64,000 nucleotides of DNA, taken from the NCBI GenBank assembly GCA_032207245.1, contig CM063509.1, positions 98,778,412 to 98,842,411 of the forward strand, written 5' to 3'. Shown in pieces: positions 11,978-21,830 of the stretch (its first letter is position 1; each line of letters begins with the position of its first letter). Origin of the DNA: Pardosa pseudoannulata. Lineage: Eukaryota > Arthropoda > Arachnida > Araneae > Lycosidae. The notes under the pieces were generated by a model. That model was given only the letters and a program-made list of their open reading frames with translations, ran no database searches and was not told the origin of the DNA. The translations under genes were made by a program, and so were the position numbers.

Positions 11978-12810
11978 CAGGGCTTCGAACCGGAACTGAA
12001 CCGAAAACCGGAAAAAACCGTTATTTTGGTCGGAACGAAAACCGGAACTGAACCGGAAAAAATATCGGTTTATTTCGGTTCGATATATCTTTCAGTCATT
12101 TTGTTACTGTTACCAACTTATCAATATTTTCTAATTTAACGTCAACTTTATAATTATCATTACATGTATACTGCTTCTCGATTTCCTATTTTGATATTCA
12201 CTAGTATTTTTCTGTTTCAGTTTCGCATGAAACTACTTGTAGAAGACATATTTAATTCAGTTGATTAAACTAGAAGTATAGATGATTTTTTAAGAAAAAT
12301 ATCGAGTTATATTTTATTTTTCACATCTCAGCATGCGATCATCCACGGATGTTTGTATAGACTGTTTAGATCAGGGAGGAGTAAATAGACAGGAGAGGCC
12401 CTAAGTGACGTAGCATGAAGCATCTATTAAATCTTCTGCGCATCAAATGGGTGTTTGGTAATGGCGGCGATTCAAATGTTTCGTAATAGTAGTATTTCAT
12501 TAGGCCTGCTGTTTGTATCAATTCACATAGTGTACCAATTAAAAAAAGAATAAAATCTTCTAAATTTTGATAGAATTATATTTTTTGTTTATGATAGAAT
12601 TATATTTTTAGAAAAATAAGAATATACATAAAATGAAATTATTCATTTGGAACTGAAACGAAAACAGTTATTTTTGGCGGAGCGAAAACCGGAACTGAAC
12701 CGAAAACCGTTATTTTTGGCGGAGCGAAAACCGGAACTGAACCGATATTAATTTTTTAGTTGAACCGAAACGAAAACCGGAACAAAAAAAAATTACGGTT
12801 CGAAGCCCTG
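11978..12810. mobile_element. hAT MITE with perfect 15-bp TIRs, nested
   Basis: Starts CAGGGCTTCGAACCG and ends CGGTTCGAAGCCCTG, a perfect 15-bp inverted pair. It is flanked by an AT8 run on each side, consistent with an 8- or 9-bp duplication; the T run hides the exact length. Variants of CCGGAACTGAACCGAAAACC are repeated near both ends, as is common for hAT transposase binding sites. The 833 bp carry no transposase. The element sits inside the right arm of the hAT copy at 11198-12854, so it inserted later. Confidence 0.88.
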
Positions 12811-13103
12811 ATTTTTTTTATAAAAATCAACTGAATTAAATCATGCCAACTCTGGTACATCTCACTTCGAACCTCAGTAAAAGGAAATTTTAAAAATGAA
12901 ATCGCAATTTCATCCATCTCATTAACGTATTTTAATCGGTAGGTACTTGTATATTGTTCTTAAAATTTTAGAAAAACTTATCTTGGCCCGCCAAACTTAT
13001 TTTCTTTCGATTTTTGGCCCGCGGCCGAAAAAGTTTGTCCATCCCTAATCCAGACGATGTTACTGGAAACAATATTATAACCTTTCGACTTTTCAGTCAT
13101 TTT

Positions 13104-13896
13104 CATGGTTTCCGCGCACCTGGAAAGTCATGGAAAATCATGGATTTAGACAATGGATTAATTTTGTCATGGAAAGTCATAATTTTTCAAGTAAAATGAG
13201 TAAAAGTCATGGAAAGTCATGGATCCGCTAAACTACCGATTAAAAAAAATGCATTGAATTGTTTAATTCTATTTTTACTTGTCATTTGGCTGAAGTTACT
13301 GAGTTTGGTATTTATGTATTATCCTATTGACCCTATTGCCAAGTAAAATTTGTTCACCAAGGAAACTCAAAGCAAGAAAGCTTAATGGGTGGGTAAATGT
13401 ATATTATTCTGGTTTTTGTTTTCTTAAATTGTAGATTAAAATTTTATTAATATAATAATTAATATTTTTTAATAAAAATTAGTTAAGATTTTTGCACAAA
13501 ATATAAGTTTATCTCTAGGGATATTGTATATAAACATTATAGGTTTATATTTGGCTATTATTCATGGTCACCTGGATAATACCAAATTATCCTGAATTGA
13601 AATTGGAAACATTTTGATTGAAAAATTACTATATGATTAAACTAAGGTATGTAGATACAACAATTTATTTTTATGTATGTGAGTTTATTAACACTTATAA
13701 AGAAAGTTTATAGTTTTTTATGATAAAATTCCTGTAATTTCTCTAAAAGCATATATTTTATATGTATGTACATCAGAAGTTTTATTCATATATACTTTAA
13801 CGAAAGCTTTTAAAAGTCATGGAAAATGATCTGCTAAATCAGGGAAAGTCATGAAAAGTCATGGATTTGAAAAAATTTATTTTGGCAGATACCCTG
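13104..13896 (+). mobile_element. 6-bp-TSD MITE family, copy C1
   Basis: Full-length 793-bp copy. The left end reads CATGGTTTCCGCGCACC and the right end GGCAGATACCCTG, between exact 6-bp duplications CATTTT (13098-13103 and 13897-13902). Consensus ends are CAGGGTTTCCGCGCACC and (reversed) CAGGGTATCTGCC, so only the outermost six bases are inverted. Just inside, both ends carry the same direct words (AAAGTCATGGAAAATCATGG on the left, AAAGTCATGAAAAGTCATGG on the right). No coding capacity. Six copies occur in this window; the family resembles hAT6-type elements but is not securely classified. Confidence 0.88.
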
Positions 13897-13902
13897 CATT
13901 TT

Positions 13903-14226
13903 ACTTCTTATTTATTTTATGATTATTAAATTTTGCTGGGTTCCAAAAACAATAAATAGATAAAATAAAACTTGAATAAATAAATCCAAACACGTTTCAT
14001 GCTTAGTTGATCTAGACATTTTACCGTGACCGTTAATATGATCTATTGATCTTTCAGTCATTTTATTCTTTATTTAAAGTTCTGTAGTAAATCTTTGCCC
14101 TGAAAAATCCTGTTTGGTCGCTTTTCAGTTTCTTTCTATCCAAAGTAAGATACTTTGTTTAAGATGTCAGTACGAAATTGATATTTCGACAGTTTTTTGA
14201 TTCCATATCTGTTACTTTCTCTTCAG
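13903..14226 (+). other. 3' end of upstream intron with splice acceptor
   Basis: The last part of the intron before the chordin-like exon. It ends in a pyrimidine-rich tract and TTTCTCTTCAG immediately before 14227. Nothing else was recognised. Confidence 0.7.
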
Positions 14227-14353
14227 GTGCAGCGAAAGCGAAGGATTATGTCACGTGTCCGGTGCAAGAATATCAAGAATGATTGTCCCAAACCAACTTG
14301 CGATGATCCAGTTCTTCTGCCCCAACGATGTTGCAAAACATGTCCTGGAGAAG
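14227..14353 (+). CDS. sog: Chordin/Sog exon: C-terminal half of CR1 (vWC) domain
   Basis: Chordin (Sog in arthropods) is a secreted protein that binds BMP ligands through cysteine-rich vWC repeats and shapes dorsoventral patterning. The exon lies between a TTCTCTTCAG acceptor and a G|GTCAGT donor and reads VQRKRRIMSRVRCKNIK, then NDCPKPTCDDPVLLPQRCC, then KTCPGE. The CKNIK..CP.P.C........CC.TCP pattern matches the end of vertebrate chordin CR1, including the CC-x2-C close of a vWC domain. All five expected cysteines are present and the frame is open. It starts in phase 0 and leaves one base (phase 1), which the exon at 32337 completes. Other vWC proteins are less likely because the VRCKNIK word is chordin-like. 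The rest of the gene lies outside the window. Confidence 0.87.
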
Positions 14354-14394
14354 GTCAGTTTCTCTTAAACTATTTTGACAATTTACAGTATATA

Positions 14395-14603
14395 CAGGGT
14401 TTCCACGCACCTTGAAAGTCAGGGAAAGTCATGGAAAATCATGGATTTAGACAATGGATTAATTTTGTCATGGAAAGTCATGATATTTTAAGTAAAATGA
14501 GTAAAAGTCACGGAAAGTCATGGACCCGCAAAGCTACCATTAAAAAAAAAAATCAAAAATGCCTCTGCAAGTAATTTTCTTTCGGAACGGAAGCGGCTGC
14601 AAT

Positions 14604-14684
<81 letters not shown>

Positions 14685-14875
14685 TTTATAAACATTTATA
14701 AAGTATTTTTCGCAAGTTCTTGTAATTTCTCTTAAAGCATACATTTTATTTGTATGTACATCAGAAGTTTTATTCATATATACTTTAACAAAATATTTTT
14801 AAAGTCATGAAAAATGATCTGCTAAAATCAGGGAAAGTCATGGATTTGAAAAATTTCATTTTGGCGGATACTCTG
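14395..14875 (+). mobile_element. 6-bp-TSD MITE family, short copy C2
   Basis: Starts CAGGGTTTCCACGCACC and ends GGCGGATACTCTG between TATATA duplications (14389-14394 and 14876-14881). It keeps both ends, but most of the middle of the consensus is replaced by a (TA)n tract, leaving 481 bp. It shares ATGCCTCTGCAAGT with copy C4, so the two form a subfamily. Its left end is only 41 bp from the splice donor of the chordin-like exon. Confidence 0.85.
14606..14681. repeat. (TA)n microsatellite
   Basis: About 38 uninterrupted TA dinucleotides inside MITE copy C2. They account for the tyrosine-isoleucine open frame on the minus strand, which is not a gene. Confidence 0.95.
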
Positions 14876-14881
14876 TATATA

Positions 14882-15079
14882 TTTCTAGTACATATTGAAT
14901 CGTGCATAATGCATGATGCAATATGTACTAAATTTTAAAGAAGCAACATCAACTCTGAATTTGTTCAGAGTAATATACCGTCACTAAAGTTAATAGTCTC
15001 TTAGATACAGAAATCTAAATTTTCGTTTTATATCCTTGAATCTATTTTCAAAATACGACTTACGTCACTGTGTTTTTCT
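14882..15079. other. Short intronic spacer
   Basis: AT-rich unique DNA between MITE copy C2 and the next microsatellite. Nothing recognised. Confidence 0.4.
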
Positions 15080-15173
<94 letters not shown>

Positions 15174-15219
15174 TATATATGTATATATATACATATGTAT
15201 ATACACACACACATATATA
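15080..15219. repeat. Compound (TA)n/(CA)n microsatellite
   Basis: TA repeats interspersed with ACATAT and two ACACACAC blocks. It directly abuts the 5' end of the TGTAA element. The three overlapping Tyr/Ile/His-rich frames here are translations of the repeat. Confidence 0.95.
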
Positions 15220-15652
15220 TGTAAGGAAAATTCTCAGGGGTTTTCAAAACTTAAATCAAGGGTAAAAATTCCCGCGTCATTTTCCATTCCCCTTTTTAAC
15301 CCCTAACCTAAATTGACCACTGGGGTTACAGGTTACGCCCTCAGAGAAGGGGCCTGTTCAATTATAAACCTACATTGCCCTAGCGGACAATTTAGGAAAT
15401 TTCCAAATAAAAAGGAGATACACGCTGTCGGAGACAGATTTTGCTAGAGATATTTTCCTACAGCTGTTGACCTAGGTGTTACGTGTCTTGTACATAGAAC
15501 TTCATGCTAGCTGACCCTTCAGTTTGTCCTGTCCCTGTGATGAAGTGGGAACCCGTCCTTCAACGCTATCTTAATAAAGGTTTTTAGCTGAAACGGTATC
15601 ATTTTTTATGGCCCTGATTGCAACCTCCCATCGACAAGTTAGTCTCATTACA
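15220..15652 (+). mobile_element. (TA)n-associated TGTAA...TTACA element, copy T1
   Basis: 433 bp of moderately GC-rich sequence starting TGTAAGGAAAATTCTCAGGG and ending AGTCTCATTACA. The five outermost bases are inverted (TGTAA/TTACA). TA dinucleotide tracts lie immediately on both sides. Copies with the same left edge and (TA)n on the left occur at 41897-42319 (full) and 20487-20592 (truncated). No coding capacity and no tRNA-like promoter was seen. The repeated pairing with (TA)n means it either targets or generates the microsatellite. Superfamily unknown. Confidence 0.75.
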
Positions 15653-15668
15653 TATATATATATATTTC

Positions 15669-15740
15669 AGGTTCCGGTTTCATTAGCTCTCGTAGCAATA
15701 TAGTAGACCGTAGCGTTCCAAACTAAATGAAACCAAATCA
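15669..15740 (+). mobile_element. SINE 3' fragment
   Basis: Contains GGTTCCGGTTTCATTAGCTC, TAGTAGACCGTAGCG and TTCCAAACTAAATGAAACC, which match the body and tail of the SINE at 15951-16132. The tRNA-like head is absent. Confidence 0.75.
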
Positions 15741-15807
15741 CTGAGTATAGTAATCTGCCAAAAATTTGCCAAATCATCAAATAAATTTAAAAAAAAAAAA
15801 TCTTTAA

Positions 15808-16224
15808 AGGGCCATTTTTTTTCTAATAAATGTTATGTTAAAATATTTTTGGGAGAGAGATTAATTTATGAAAATAAATTCATTTTGCTTATTATATAAT
15901 TAAATTTGATTTTAAAGACCATTTTTTTGTGGGAAGTATATTTAGTAATAGCCGAACAATGGCCGAATGTTTAGGGTGCTAGCCTTCGGAACCGGAGTTC
16001 GTGGGTTCGAATCCCATTATAGTATGGGTGTTCGTAGCCGTTCGTAATCGGCTTTAAGCAGTTGGTCCCGGTCTCATTAGCCCTCTTGTTGCAAAAAGTA
16101 GACCGCAGCACTCCAAAAACAAACCAAACTAATATTTAGTAATAAATGCGGAAATAAATTCCCATTGACGCTTATAAATGAATGAAATTGGTCGGAAGTA
16201 TACTTTCCACTGCCTTATAAAGAG
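15808..16224. mobile_element. Short TTAA-type MITE copy, split by a SINE
   Basis: Paralogue of 16699-16922. It shares ATAATTAAATTTGATTTTAA, TTCCCATTGACGCTTATAAA and a GGTCGGAAGTATACTT core. The left edge is TTAA followed by AGGGCC; the right edge (CCTTATAAAGAG then TTAC) has lost the TTAA. The SINE at 15951-16132 was inserted into it. Flanking sequence is also shared with the second copy, so a larger block was duplicated. Confidence 0.65.
15951..16132 (+). mobile_element. tRNA-derived SINE, full length, with 12-bp TSD
   Basis: Starts GCCGAACAATGGCCGAATG, then a box-A-like TTTAGGGTGCTAGCC and a box-B GTGGGTTCGAATCCCAT. The body GGCTTTAAGCAG...GGTCCCGGTCTCATTAGCCC and a CAAAACAAACCAAACT tail follow. 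TATTTAGTAATA is duplicated on both sides (15939-15950 and 16133-16144). The paralogous block at 16840-16862 has a single uninterrupted copy of that word, an unoccupied site that confirms the insertion. Confidence 0.93.
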
Positions 16225-16483
16225 TTACTGTAGAAAATTTTTATCAATTTAGTCTTCTGGGAAACTAAGATAGTGACATTTGACTTACTGCGCTTTGGTT
16301 TGCCCCAGGTGGACTGCACGAGTTGAATCCGTATTGCATCTTTTATTTATATATTTTATCCATATTTATCTATTATTTTAAGGATGGTAATTGTCGACAG
16401 GGTGATTCAGCTCATGTTAAACATTTAGAAAATCAATACGAACCTCACGCAGATTTCTTCAGGGAAAAGGGGCAAATGATTGG

Positions 16484-16621
16484 TTGGTTGTAGGCATTAC
16501 GGTCTGTTTTGCTACATGAAGGCTAATAGACCGTTAGGAATCGGCTTTAAGCAGTAGGTTCTGGTTTGATTCGCTCTTGTAGCAATATGGTAGTCCGTAG
16601 CGCTCCAATGTAATCAAACCA
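16484..16621. mobile_element. Two SINE fragments in inverted orientation
   Basis: The first ~55 bp (GGCATTACGGTCTG, then GCTACATGAAGGCTAATAGACC) match the SINE 3' body on the minus strand. They are followed directly by a plus-strand 3' body (CGGCTTTAAGCAGTAGGTT to CCGTAGCGCTCCAATG). Both are decayed. The arrangement could fold into a hairpin in RNA. Confidence 0.65.
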
Positions 16622-16698
16622 AATCACTGAGTATAGTAGTCTGCCAAAAAGTTTGCCAAATCACCAAATAAATTTTAAAAACTGTAGTTTTTTTTTAA

Positions 16699-16922
16699 CC
16701 CTGCAATTTTTTTCTAATAACGTATTGTTAAAATATTGAGAGTGAGATTTTTTTTTATGAAAATAAATTCATTTAGCTTATTATATAATTAAATTTGATT
16801 TTAAAGACCCTTTTTTTTTGGTGTGAAGTATATTTAGTAATAAATGGGAACATATATTCCCATTGACGCTTATAAATGATTGAAATAGGTCGGAAGTATA
16901 CTTCCGACTGCCTTATAAAGGG
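16699..16922. mobile_element. Short TTAA-type MITE with central palindrome
   Basis: 224 bp between TTAA words (16695-16698 and 16923-16926), with outer bases CCCTGCA and (reversed) CCCTTTATAAGG. This fits a piggyBac-like MITE. A perfect 20-base palindrome, GTCGGAAGTATACTTCCGAC, lies at 16889-16908. No coding capacity. Confidence 0.65.
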
Positions 16923-17574
16923 TTAATGTAGAAGATATTCATCAATTTAGTTTGTTGATTTCATTTTGAAAAAGTATCTGAAATTTTATATTTTTGATGA
17001 TAATTAAATTCTAAATTTGGTATCTTTCTGTCTTAATTAAATGGAAGAATTTATTGGTTACATAAAATTAAGAACTTATGTCTAAAGGAAAAACATGTAT
17101 TTAAAAAAAGAGATTTAATCGATGATTTAGTAATTTGTTTTTTTTTTTTTGGCAGATTATAAATAAATTTATACTATTTTGTAATTTCGGTAATAAAAAC
17201 AGATTTCCTTTTCATTTATGCTTTTCAGTTCTCATTAATAAAACCCGAATTCATCATGAGATATAACACACATTGTAATGCCCTACTTCGAAATTTAGTT
17301 TCAAAATCGTTGCTAATACCTAATAATAATCGTTGCTTGTATTATGTTACAATTATGTTACAGGGATCGTACGCTACTTCAAAACTCCCAAGTTTCGATT
17401 TAATGATATGCAGATGATATACCGGATATGTAAAAATCATCTATCTGGTTACTGCATAGCTGCCGAATATCTGTTTCATGCCTAAGTGTAAAAAATTGTT
17501 CATTTAACTGCTTACTTTTAGAATTTAATTTAAATTGCTACAACTATTTCTAAAGTAGATCTAATTGGAAAAGT
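16923..17574. other. Intronic spacer, nothing recognised
   Basis: AT-rich DNA with a T12 run near 17140. Apart from the weak resemblance of 17115-17175 to 6370-6420, no repeat or coding signal was seen. Confidence 0.4.
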
Positions 17575-18212
17575 ACCCTTGTTAAAAAAAAAAATCTTGA
17601 TGGTATTACTATAAGCTTCCGAACTTCGTAAAAGTAGTCCTGAACAACCTATTTTTTCTCCTCTAAAATTCCTACAAATCTGCATTTTTATTTAAAAAAA
17701 AAAAACCTTGATAGTATTAAAATAGGCTTTCGAACTTAGTAAAAGTAGTCTTGAACAGTATATTTTTTCTCCTGTAAAATTTCTGCAATTCTGCAATTTA
17801 ATTTAAAAAAACAACCTTGATAGTGTTAAACTAAGCTTTCGAATTTAGTAAAAGTAGTCCTGAACAGTATATTTTTTCTCCTGTAAAATTCCTACAAATC
17901 TGCATTTTTATTAAAAAAAACTTTAATAATTTTAAATAAGCTTTCGAACTTCGTAAAAGTAACCCTGAACAGTATATTTTTTTCCTACAAATCTGCATTT
18001 TTATTTAAAATAAAACCTTTGATAGCTTTTGAACTTCGTAAAAGTATTCCTGAACAGTATATTTTTTTCTCCTGTAAAATTCCTACAAATCTGCATTTTT
18101 ATTTTAAAAAAATCTTTGATAGTATTAAAAAGAGCTTTCAAAGTTCGTAAAAGTAGTCCTGAACAGTATACTTTTTCTCCTGTAAAATTTCTACAAATCT
18201 GCATTTTTATTT
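17575..18212. repeat. Tandem array, 85-120-bp unit, ~6 copies
   Basis: Units share AGCTTTCGAACTTCGTAAAAG, AGTCCTGAACAGTATATTTT and CCTACAAATCTGCATTTTTA. Landmarks fall near 17629, 17746, 17852, 17957, 18040 and 18147. Differences in unit length are mostly in A and T runs. Open frames crossing this array are repeat translations. Confidence 0.85.
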
Positions 18213-18984
18213 TCAAAATTGAGTTTGAACCCTGCATTATAACTGAAGCACAAACATTTAGTTTTTTTCTCTGCACCCACATTTCAAAAACTATCGAGAC
18301 ATCTGAAAATATCGCACCTAATGACGCATGCGACGTTACTGCAGGGGGCAATCACGCCACACTTCATCAACTTATTGCGCAATTACCTTCTAAAACCATC
18401 CCGTCTGCTCTTCTACTGTTTTCGAACGCCTTCACCTTGTCAATTAGAGGCCACTGCAGATTTTCCCTCTTCAATCCTGATTTCTCGCAGCCACCCGCGC
18501 CGGCATTCCAGAAACATCGCTTTCCTTGTTCTCCACTCATTAGCGCGAGGCGTAGGACCTAGTGCCGAAGTAAATGGGTTAGAGGAACCGGCAGGAGATC
18601 GTTAGTTTGTTGGTTTTATAGCTACATCGGTATGTGGAAAACTTGGGAAACGACCTCAAAGACAAGACGGTGCCCATCTCGGCAGGTGGAATGTCATCCT
18701 ATTGACGACAGCACTGTGATGAATGCGGTTGAAACTACATTATCCGGACACGTCGACAAGGAAGATTGGGCTCGAGTATTTCGTCATTTATCATTTATAC
18801 AAATGGATTACTGCGACTCATTCCATAGGATGAATGCTAGTAGGCTGACATTTTCTTTACTGTCATAGAGTTAATTGAGAAATTTAATTTCAAAAGGATA
18901 TTTTAGATTTCATTGTATTACATACTCCTTAATGAAAATTTCTCATTTGATCAGTACCTTGATATGAGAGATTTTCACCTACAA
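18213..18984. other. GC-richer non-repetitive intronic segment
   Basis: Between about 18300 and 18780 the composition rises well above the surroundings, with CG dinucleotides and no match to other repeats here. Open frames exist (for example within 18029-18562 and 18632-18868), but none shows a domain, a convincing splice pair or a start context. It could be a regulatory element, a non-coding transcript or an unrecognised old transposon. Confidence 0.35.
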
Positions 18985-19037
18985 AATGTGTATATATATA
19001 TATATGTATATATGTATATATATATATGTATATATGT

Positions 19038-19083
<46 letters not shown>

Positions 19084-19091
19084 ATATATAT
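18985..19091. repeat. (TA)n microsatellite, left half
   Basis: TA repeats with interspersed GTATAT words. Originally continuous with 20290-20480; a hAT element now separates the halves. Confidence 0.95.
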
Positions 19092-20286
19092 CAGTGGCGT
19101 GCGATAGGTTTTCATGCAAGGTGTGCAGAGAACATGGATTTTCCAATAAATCTTTAATTATTGAGATATCCGAGTTCTCCATTCTGAAACGGGTTATTTA
19201 TTATGAATATAAATTTAAAGATTACAATAAATAAAAGATTTACTTACGAGTAGTCGAGTTATAACTATAAAAACAGCTGAACTTATGAGAATTCTACAAG
19301 TACTGAAGAAAAAATCATGTCTTTTGTTGTATGGTATCATATCGGCATCGGAAAAGCGACGCTTCGGGCTTCTAAGAAAAACTTATATGTTCAGCAAACG
19401 TAGCACAACATGGCTCCCGCCGGTGAGGTGCCGACAAACCGAACGTCTATTCCACGTGCAGAGGATTTCGCTGCACGCTGGCACAATAGAGTGAACTGTT
19501 TCTTGTTCGGTCAGTGGATTAAATTATATTTATTGATTGTTTTTAACATTTAAAAATCATATATTCATCTTGAAAAACATCTTGACAATTTTTAAAAACA
19601 AAACCAGGGATATGGTGTTACATAATATAACTTATATACTGTCTGTAAGACACAATGAATGGTAAAATTTGGACTGTACTGTTAAAATTCGTTTCTTTAA
19701 AACAAAACAACATAGTTTTTCAGCTAATTATTTGAATAAATGTAATACATCACCGAAATTAATTTACCAAACTAAAACATTTCCCTTTATATTGATGAAA
19801 TACTTCTTTCATATTTCCATGAAAACAAAATCTTAATATATAAATTTAAACATTAACCGTCTGAAAAATCGTACGGCCAGTTAATCAGTTAAAAAAAGTC
19901 CCCGCTCTAATACAACGTTTAATAAACCGTACCTTCGGATGATTCTGAATGCCAAGTGTAGGAAAAATAGCTGCACTTGCCTCTGCCACAGTATGCTGTT
20001 CTTCTCCAATAACCCATACATATAAAGCGTGATTTTCAATTTAGTGCATAGTGCGTACACATCAGAACTTTCTATGTTCGTTTGCGCTCTACGTGGTGCA
20101 TCACCTAGTACCACACTCACTGCGGGAATACAAGCAAGCAAATCAACATAATATTTGAATATGTTATAAATAATATTTATTATATACCATATAAAGATAG
20201 GTAAGACATAGGTGCAGAAAATTATTTTCCCTCATAATTTTGCCAGGGTGTGCAGTGCATACCCTGCACATATGGACCGCAAGCCA

Positions 20287-20289
<3 letters not shown>
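19092..20289. mobile_element. hAT element inserted in a (TA)n tract
   Basis: Starts CAGTGGCGTGCGATAGG and ends CCGCAAGCCACTG (reverse CAGTGGCTTGCGG), giving imperfect ~13-bp inverted ends of hAT type. ATATATAT flanks both sides, consistent with an 8-bp duplication but not diagnostic inside a TA repeat. The 1,198-bp interior has open frames at 19285-19494 (+) and 19881-20141 (-). Neither matches a transposase region I can name, so it is probably non-autonomous or too decayed. Subterminal words GGTGTGCAG and GTGTGCAGTGC recur near the two ends. Confidence 0.8.
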
Positions 20290-20384
<95 letters not shown>

Positions 20385-20418
20385 ATATAATATATATATT
20401 TTATATTATATATATATT

Positions 20419-20484
<66 letters not shown>

Positions 20485-20486
20485 AT
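20290..20486. repeat. (TA)n microsatellite, right half
   Basis: About 190 bp of TA dinucleotides with occasional TTTATA phase shifts. It explains the long Tyr/Ile reading frame at 20212-20622. Confidence 0.95.
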
Positions 20487-20592
20487 TGTAAGGAAAATTC
20501 TCAGGGGTTTTCAAAACTTAAATCAAGGGCTAAAAATTCCCGCGTCATTTTGCATTCCCCTTTTTAATCCCTCACTTAAATTGACAGTGGAC
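20487..20592 (+). mobile_element. (TA)n-associated TGTAA element, truncated copy T3
   Basis: Begins TGTAAGGAAAATTCTCAGGG directly after the (TA)n tract and follows copies T1 and T2 closely for ~105 bp (including ATTCCCGCGTCATTTTGCAT). It stops matching after TTAAATTGAC. The right end is missing. Confidence 0.75.
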
Positions 20593-21830
20593 TTTTCATT
20601 TGAATGGCGTCAGTTCCTGTAAATTGGCAGCAAACTTTCCGCTCAAAAATCCACTGTTCATTTGCAGGGACATACGCCACAATAACAGTCAGTCAGTCCC
20701 CTTGGATTGACGTTGCTCTCAGTGTGTTAAAGTAAATAATGACATAAAAGACCATTATTACCATAAAAGACCATTATTAGCTTTAATACCAGATTTTGTA
20801 GTATCTTGTTGCATGTGAACTTTGCATCCCATATGACTCATTTCTTCCCTTTACTTGACATCGCAATTTCAGGAAATTTAATGAAAACAGTTGTTTTAAA
20901 GTTATCTTTTTCCTTTGTTATGCGGGTATTTTTTTAAGACCCAATACGCACCTAAATAATATATGACTGTTCCTTTTTCTGTTATGAATAAAATAGAAAA
21001 TATTCAAGTATTTCTCATTCTGATGAATACTTTCTGCATACCAGAGAAATTATTGAAATTGTATCGTCCAGTTGACCCTGTTCTTAAATAACAATAAAGA
21101 CGAATTTTAAATGAAAACTGAATTAAAATTTATACTTTAAATATCCCTATCTTTTTCAATTTGTTGACCCTTTAAAGGTACCTACATAAATTCTTTGGAA
21201 TTTAATAAAATTAGTCTATAAACCTTATAAATGCAAAATGTTTAAATTTTTTTTTTAATCGTTAGAGGTCTTTGCCTTAGAGGATACCATAGAAGGATTG
21301 AGGGGGGGTTAACTGACTAACCCATCTCCTTGTACGGCGTGACCACAATACTTTTTAAAATTTTAATTATATTGGAAGAACAATAAATAAGTGTTGTTAA
21401 AAAAGTATAAGAAATAATTAGTTCAAAAATTTATGTGTTGTTTGAATAGATATTTTTGTTTGAGGTCATAAGTAAAAAAATATGGAATTACTAACTTTCA
21501 AGGTACAGCAAGTATAAATACAAAAAGAAAATTAGTTTAAATGCAGAAAAAAAATTAATTAAATGCAGTACTATCATCTATTGTAAGTTTTAAATGTCAA
21601 AAACATAAAAAAAAATCGAAGAAAAACATTGATTATTTTTCCAAATTTAGTGAAAAAAAATTTTAACAAGAGGTTTCGCTGTGAAACCATTGTCCGCTAA
21701 AGGGTTAATGAAAAAATAAGGAATTACCTATCTTCTTGTGATGAGGCGATTTAGATCAGTAATATAATTGATTCATTCATACAAGAAGTAAAATGCTCGG
21801 GATCTAAATCTGACCTCATCACATCTTTGT
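20593..21830. other. Intronic spacer, nothing recognised
   Basis: AT-rich, with G7 at 21303-21309 and several A runs. No inverted ends or tandem structure were resolved. Confidence 0.35.

Larger units (their letters stand above)
11198..12854 (-). mobile_element. Non-autonomous hAT element with 8-bp TSD
   Basis: The left end TTGGGTTGG and right end CCAACTCTG are decayed inverted copies of a CAGGGTTGGCATG-type hAT terminus. GTACATCT flanks both sides exactly (11190-11197 and 12855-12862), an 8-bp duplication typical of hAT. Subterminal GATTTAAATCA words match the copy ending at 4885. Its interior (11580-11960) is collinear with 4437-4840 and keeps only a corroded piece of transposase. Without the nested MITE it is about 815 bp. 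Confidence 0.85.

Noticed and set aside
18029..18605. Possible protein gene at 18029-18562 / 18321-18605
   Set aside because: The N-terminal part lies in a tandem array, the rest has no recognisable domain, and two overlapping frames are equally open.
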